From contig JALLLT010000008.1 in the NCBI GenBank assembly GCA_025266875.1, positions 1,178,001 to 1,242,000 of the forward strand: a stretch of DNA of 64,000 nt, in the 5' to 3' direction. The translations under genes were made by a program, and so were the position numbers. The stretch is from Fennellomyces sp. T-0311. Its lineage: Eukaryota; Mucoromycota; Mucoromycetes; Mucorales; Lichtheimiaceae. The notes under the pieces were generated by a model that saw only the letters and a list, made by a program, of their open reading frames with translations, was not told the origin of the DNA and did not search any database. Of this stretch, positions 58,240 through 64,000 are shown piece by piece. How positions within the stretch are numbered: position 1 is the first letter of the stretch; each line of letters starts with the position of its first letter.

Positions 58240-60427
58240 TTTTTTTACTCGCAGCATTTCGTAATAGGTCGACTTTAAGCTGCTTGAATCCGTATACGAC
58301 TTAAAGAAGCCTTTGCTGACTCCTTGCCTATAGCATTCCTTCCATGATACTCGAGGATGATTCTTTTTCCATTCGGCTATAAACTCCTTGACATACTCCA
58401 TGTCGGTCTTCCCTTGTGGCGCCTGGAGTAATGGGAGGATAGAGACAGTTGATCTTCCGGTTGTTCCCATGGTACCCCTGGTAGCGATCTTGGTTCGGAC
58501 ATGGCAGCAATAGGATCGATAGGGTCCCGAGTATATTTTTGGAGATAGCTTCTGTGTAAACTGTTCCGGCATTGGCATACTTTCGCGCTACTTTAGGAAG
58601 GTGCTCATTCACACCTTCCAGAGTATCGTAAATTCGTTTGAACTATTTTGCAATCTCTCAACAAACGTCTACAAGCACATTCACGGTCTTACCCTCCTTG
58701 ATAAATTTGTTGGTAAGCGCATGCTGTGCAATAGAGTACAGTAGCTTAACCATCGGGTCGCCTTTAAGCTCTAAAGCTTAGATCGAGCATTCCTGCTTGG
58801 AGAGCGCTTACTGGACTGCAACTATTGGCTCCAGGATCTCGTTGTTGACGTCCATGTTGATAGTTATAGGAGCCATCACTCAGTAGATCGTTGCGTAATA
58901 CTTGGACGGCAAGACCTTGATGTAGGCAGATTTGTCCAAGCCTTGGAAATCATCGGTATATTCACTGCAGATCGGATGTATATAAAGCGTCAGAATAATA
59001 GGATCCGTGCTGTACTTATGGAATATGCTGCTACGGTACTATTGCATTCGATGAATGTAATTTTGAACCACAACATTCTGCACCTCAACCAATAGTGGTA
59101 ACGAACTGGAGGGTATATCGCGACAATATAAGGTGTCACATCGTTCGCCGTTAATCCAGTCAGTTTGCATCGGTAGGTGCTTACCGGCTGCATCCTGACC
59201 TGCAAATATGCGTAAGCCATAAATGTAAGGCATTCTATTCAAGGCCTACCAGTAAGCGTTGATACGATTACTTCGACAACCTTCTGATCATTAAGTAATG
59301 CTTTACTCATGCTATCGGTTCGAGGATTGTGTTTTTCAGGGATTATGAAATTAAGTAGATCAAAATCTTTGAGAGGGTGAGATAACAAAGTCATTTCACT
59401 TTTTAAGTTTGGCTTGCCTATTATGGATTTAGAATAAATAAAGGTTGAGTGAAGAATTCAGTTATATTCTCTGTAACACAACGCTTGACCGAAATGATTA
59501 TCAGTAGAGTATTGCAGTTTCAAAACCTGTCCACTGACAAGTGGCCGCCTCTAACTGTGAGGCTAGCACTGGAGAACCAAGACAGCCCGCATCAGGACCT
59601 TGGAGCTAGAAGTTACAGATGACATTAGGCTGGCATTCTGCCTGCTTCACATCGAAGTTCTGGTAAAGTAAGAATGCGCGACCCCATACCATTGAGTAAA
59701 CAATCAATTACAACCTGCCTTCTTTGTTCGCGTGGTAGCACAAACGCTGGGACCTCCACGGATTACGAAGATGGCTAACTACCGATCGAACATAGCGCAC
59801 ATCTTCCGTTATATCACCTTTGCTGTACAGCTAGTTTATGAGCCACACTCTCTTTGAATTGGGAACTGATTTGTTCGACTGCACTGGAATCAACTTCTTC
59901 ACCGTATTGGGCGTGCAAATACATCTGGGATCTTCACAGAGCAAGTGGATCGGCGCGTGACCAGTTCGTAGGTACGCAAGTCTGGACCACCATTTGTGGT
60001 TCCACCCAAGTATGCCTCCCGAAGATCGTCGTATAGGTTGGCCCAGTTGATGGCTGTACGATCACTGGCGGTCAACTGAGTACTCGCCACCGTATATGTT
60101 CCTGAAAACGATGGTCGGCGAAGGTTGATGTTGGGCAACTGACTGTCTTCGCTAACTGGGGGAGCTATCGGAGCAGTTGGTTGCATGTGCTGAGCGTCAA
60201 TCAGGGGTGCTGCAGCCATTTCATCGTCTTCATTAACGGAAAAAGTTTGGAGGTGTGGAAGCTAGGGCTGCGTTATCGTCCCCGAAATCCAACTCAAAAG
60301 CGTCGTTAATCCCGCGATTCATGACATTGCGTCTCGGTCTCCTCGAAGTTTCGACGTTCTTCAACGATTGAGGAGCGCGTTGAATCATTGTTACTACGCG
60401 TTTGCAGTGTGTCATCATGGGAAGCAA
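58240..60427 (-). pseudogene. Decayed long ORF, probably element-derived
   Basis: A protein can be followed on the minus strand through several stops and frameshifts. The head reads NDAFELDFGDDNAALAS and then PPNF, where a T5 run (about 60240) shifts the frame into SVNEDDEMAAAPLIDAQ. The piece ends at TYELVTRR near 59980. Later fragments are LDKSAYIKVLPSKYYATIY, MAPITINMDVNNEILEP, LELKGDPMVKLLYSIAQ, LEGVNEHLPKVARKYANAG and, at the C-terminus (58237-58400), KEFIAEWKKNHPRVSWKE. Fragments lie in different frames with stops between. The family is not recognised. It resembles a decayed transposon ORF or a dead gene. Confidence 0.55.
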
Positions 60428-62356
60428 AGTTCACAATTGTAATGCAAGGTGCTTTGAGGGCAACAGCTCCACTTCTTCACCATACTCAAAGAAAAAGCCA
60501 CTGGTAGCGATACAGCTCTTGTGTGCTTTTCCAATATATATGTCGTTCATTGCAAGAAGAAAAATACGTATTAAGATAGAACTAGAGCAGCGTGATCACG
60601 CTTCGTTTATTGATTTTTTCTTGCCATACTCAGCATGACCGATACTTGTTGCACTGATATCACTGACCATAGAAAAAACGTATTCGAAATACATTCAGAT
60701 ATCTGATTGTAGTTATTAGAAAATTCATGTATTTATTTAATATAAGAGGGAGATATATTGGATTTGAATAATAATATTTAGGGAATATTTATGTATTCTA
60801 ACTCGTAATGGATAGGTTTTCGTGTTTCCATGTGTGGATTTTTCTTTGACCAGTAAATGTATTCTCTTGTTTCTAAACCCTTAACACGTCCAGCAATCCC
60901 GGCAATATCATCCACATGCACGACAACAAAACATCTGGCGCCGCCACCTGTTCTGTATGATCCAGCTGCAGATCGCGCAGCTTTTGTCTTTCATATTAAA
61001 GTATTACTGGAATTTCCGAGAGCGGCTCTGAAGGATAATCCATTTGCTGTTGAAGATATTACGAGTAACGTCATGCCGCCATCACTCAATAAAGGAAAAT
61101 CGCTCCAATTTCGCTGGGAACATTACCAATACTGTACCTACGCAAGGAGGCGTATGGAGCTTTAAAGGATCCATATGATGAACGTTACTACGTCACATTC
61201 AAAAAAATAGAATCATGAATGCGTAATTTTGTGTGCGTAACATGAAGGAGCATCATGGTTAGTATCTTTCAGTCTCCTGGGAAAATATCGACAGGTATCT
61301 AAGGCGTGAGGCCAGCGACTTATGCGAGAAGATGGTAGGAAAGGAGTTTCCATTGGTCGCGTGTACGGAATGATGAGGAACATGACTGCTAATGAGAAAG
61401 ATGTTTCTGAACTGCAGAGAAAAAGGTAACGCTGCAAATGCATTATTATCGTCAAACCAAACCTTGGGAAAAGCAGCCACCGTTTCCGCTGAGCAGTCGA
61501 ACAAGAAGACAACAGTGAACAACGGGTATGTATCAGCTATTTTACACTCATTGATCAGTAACAAAATCTTTTTATTTCTACCCTGGCTGAACAATCTAAC
61601 AGTGTGATCCTATGTCATGTACTTGCTTGTGGTACCATCTTGATTGTATTGAAGAAGACTCCCAGGTATCCATTTTTCACTTGCATTTTGTCACATATCT
61701 GAAAGTCAAATTGTCAACTTTTATACTTGCTAGATCGCAAGAATATTTTGGATGTGAGTCGATTCAGTCATACTTTTGCTTCTGGAATACGGGGGAGAAG
61801 CATATTTTCCTATATGTAATATCAATATACTTACACACTATATAAATGTACATGGTTCGTTAAAGAGAATCCTGAATGTGCAAATCTAAAATTTGATAAG
61901 CAGTGACCCGACGGAGGGTTCCAATGATAATATCCTCATACTCTCTTTCAAGTAGTAATTATCAGCTTTCGGGGATAATGATGCCGTCTTATACCATAAT
62001 GTTTTGACGTAAATGGTTTTGCTTTCTATAAGCAACTGAAAATGTCCAAAAAAAAGTAGTTGGCTGCTTGTAAACAAAAGTAATCAGAGAACGTATTTCA
62101 TCTATTGTGGTTTGAGTGACTACTTTCAATGTACGTACTCAGTATATACCTGACATTTTGAAACAAAGTATTGAATTACTGGTAATGGAGCCTCAGAAGC
62201 TCTGGAAGACGTCGTGTCTAGTGGTGATAGAAAAGTAGTATTCTTCACCCATCAAAAAGATCATCTATCAACTCATACGAATAAACTCGAAAATATGTAG
62301 TGTAATACCCTCAGAATTATAAATCAAGTACCAAGTGTGGGTAATATATATAACTT
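60428..62356. other. Gene-poor region with a broken ORF
   Basis: At 60857-61165 plus, a 102-residue frame (MYSLVSKPLTRPAIPAIS) shifts near 61130 into LYLRKEAYGALKDPYDERYY in a second frame, ending at 61218; this is a decayed protein of unknown family. A frame at 61392-61607 plus is unsupported. AT-rich DNA fills the rest. Confidence 0.45.
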
Positions 62357-64000
62357 TTATTGCAACTTTATACAATCAGCTTGGAATGAATCGCCTACCC
62401 ATCGAGCCACTTGCTTCATCACATCCACCTTTTTGCCAGTGGCGGGATCGTGGCGTAACTCGTACAATGTGCACAAGTTCATTACCGCCGTCTCGCAGGT
62501 ACCGGCCGAAGTTGGGTTCTGTAAGGTCATCGTTGATAACAAATTGATGGCCGCACTTAGCTGACCCATATACACTTGGCAAACGGCCAAATTATTCACC
62601 ACCTATAGCTCCCATGTTAGAACATGTGTTACTTACAGTATGGACGAACATACCACAAGATTTTCTTTGTTGTTATCGAGTACCTTTTGTAATACTTCAG
62701 CCGCTTCTCTCCACTCTCCTTTGGCTATATACAAAAATGCTCTACTATGTAATGAGTAACAGGGCCACGCAACAAAAAAAAAAGACATTACTTGTTCATT
62801 TGGATCGTTTCCAGAATCGTGGTATTCTGGTCCTTTGCATCTTTTTCTATCTGGCCATAGACGCGTTCAGCTGCTTCCACATCTCCCAACTAATGTACCA
62901 TGTCAGCCATGACATTGTTTTCCTTGAGACAGCGTACCTGTAAGTATAAGCGACCCAGGGCAGACAAAACATCCATATCTTCCCGTCCATCCTTTGTACC
63001 AAATTGGCTCAAAACCATTTCCATCGTATTTGCTGCGCCCACCAAATCATTCATTTCCATCATTTGGGTTGCTGTTACCAAATAGACTTGCACTTCGCGC
63101 TGTCGCCATGGCCCCGGAGCGCTCTTAGCACCCATCTATTGCCATATTGTTAGGTCGAATGAACGTACAGCAACGAGAAGAATCGCGACAGGATACCTTT
63201 TTGCAGTGAACTGCGAGCATGGTAAGACGTTCCAGTGAGACGAGTGGGTATTTGAGCCAGGCCGGTAAACAGGCCCATAATACATGTAGTTCAAATGGTA
63301 CCATGCTCCCATAGTGATCTGGTATGTTGTGAAATTCATACGTGAGTTCAGGTCGGTTCAGATCGCCTAGTTTATCCATTTCGGCTGAGGCGAGTTGGTA
63401 TAGTCCGAGTTTAGTCAGTGCAAGTAGTCGCAAATGCCATAGCTAGTCCCAACATGAGTAAATCAGTTTTTTTCCCTGACGACTTTTGCTGTAGATAGTT
63501 TACCTGAAGAATTTGATCCAGTTCGTTAGGGTTGGATTGAACCAGTTGTTGCCGTGCATACCGAGCCACTGCTCGCCACATATTATTTGACTAAATAAGA
63601 TTACTTGAGTGTTTGCGCATACAGCGGAAAGCGATATACGTTACCACTAGATTGACGACACCTTCTGGATTTTCGGCTGAGCCAACGTTACGCTGCGGGC
63701 GTTGGTCGGGCGGAATATATCGTTCCACCAGTTCCGAAAATGCATCATTCTACGGACGGTTATCAGAAAAAAAAAGAAAAGCTACCGTTGTCAAAGAAAA
63801 AAAAATGTACCACAGGAATATCATAAAATGCGGTACTGCTTGTCAAATGGTGTCCTATTAGAGCTGCAGTATTATCGCTGCTAGCACGTTGTCGAGTGTT
63901 GCCACGCGACATGGATATTGATGTCCGCGTCGTCCGCCGTTCATCTTCCGGCGACAATGCCAAGGACCGTACCGATGGCGAGGCTGTGGAAGGCGAGCCA
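62357..64000 (-). CDS. TRAPPC12-like TPR protein (cut by window edge)
   Basis: Several exons on the minus strand, starting beyond the right edge. The visible part begins with a Ser/Arg-rich stretch (DERRTTRTSISMSRGNT), then NDAFSELVERYIPPDQRP, SNNMWRAVARYARQQLVQS and RLLALTKLGLYQLASAEMDK. YGSMVPFELHVLWACLPAW and the helical repeats YLVTATQMMEMNDLVGAANT and VVNNLAVCQVYMGQLSAAIN follow. The order, the GSMVPF block and the C-terminal TLYELRHD and GDSFQADCIKLQ match the TPR region of TRAPPC12, a TRAPP subunit acting in ER-to-Golgi traffic. The N-terminal, non-TPR part is mostly outside. Budding yeast lacks it, so its presence fits a non-yeast fungus. Confidence 0.8.

Overview
The window reads as nuclear DNA of a filamentous fungus, most likely an early-diverging one (Mucoromycota, probably Mucorales). 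Genes are compact, many are split by 45-80 base GT-AG introns with CTAAC-like branch sites, and the gene set is fungal: a Zn2Cys6 regulator, a two-finger GATA factor, a Rho3-type GTPase, a RIT1-type tRNA ribosyltransferase and a DUF6729 protein. The genus is inference; no rRNA or marker gene is present to prove it.

Layout. 1-6.6 kb: an F-box protein cut by the left edge, ORC2, a charged coiled-coil protein of unknown function and a Zn2Cys6 transcription factor, all on the minus strand. 6.7-10.2 kb: weak ORFs and hydrophobic fragments. 10.4-20.1 kb: a mobile-element island. Two U6 snRNA-like sequences with about 300-340 bases of shared 5' flank lie as an inverted pair (10.46-10.91 and 18.25-18.64 kb). 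Between them sit a Mutator-like element with roughly 200-base terminal inverted repeats that encodes FAR1/MULE/SWIM/OTU domains (13.25-16.78 kb) and a decayed tyrosine recombinase (17.26-18.0 kb). An internally deleted Tc1/mariner-IS630-like element follows (18.81-20.06 kb). 20-25.9 kb is gene-poor, holding one Rho3-type GTPase.

26-38.6 kb is a housekeeping block: a TIA1/Pub1-like three-RRM protein, mitochondrial NFU1, the Golgi tether USO1/p115, a DUF6729 protein, the PP2A methylesterase PPE1/PME-1 and an F-box/LRR protein. 38.6-42.7 kb holds only weak or unrecognised ORFs. 42.7-57.7 kb is gene-dense again: a 2H-phosphoesterase-like gene interrupted by an in-frame stop, SmF, an orphan CxxC protein, the 25S rRNA m5C methyltransferase RCM1/NSUN5, a ferric reductase, a GATA factor with a long Asp tract, RIT1 and a METTL16-type U6 m6A methyltransferase. 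57.8-62.3 kb has a candidate small gene and decayed ORFs, and a TRAPPC12-like TPR gene runs off the right edge.

The genes are mostly unrelated neighbours, as is usual in fungal chromosomes. Two groupings deserve attention. One is iron-related: a ferric reductase 171 bases upstream of a two-finger GATA factor on the same strand. The other is RNA-related: SmF, METTL16, U6-like copies, RIT1 and RCM1 share the window without forming an operon. Gene spans given here include introns; splice sites were read by eye.
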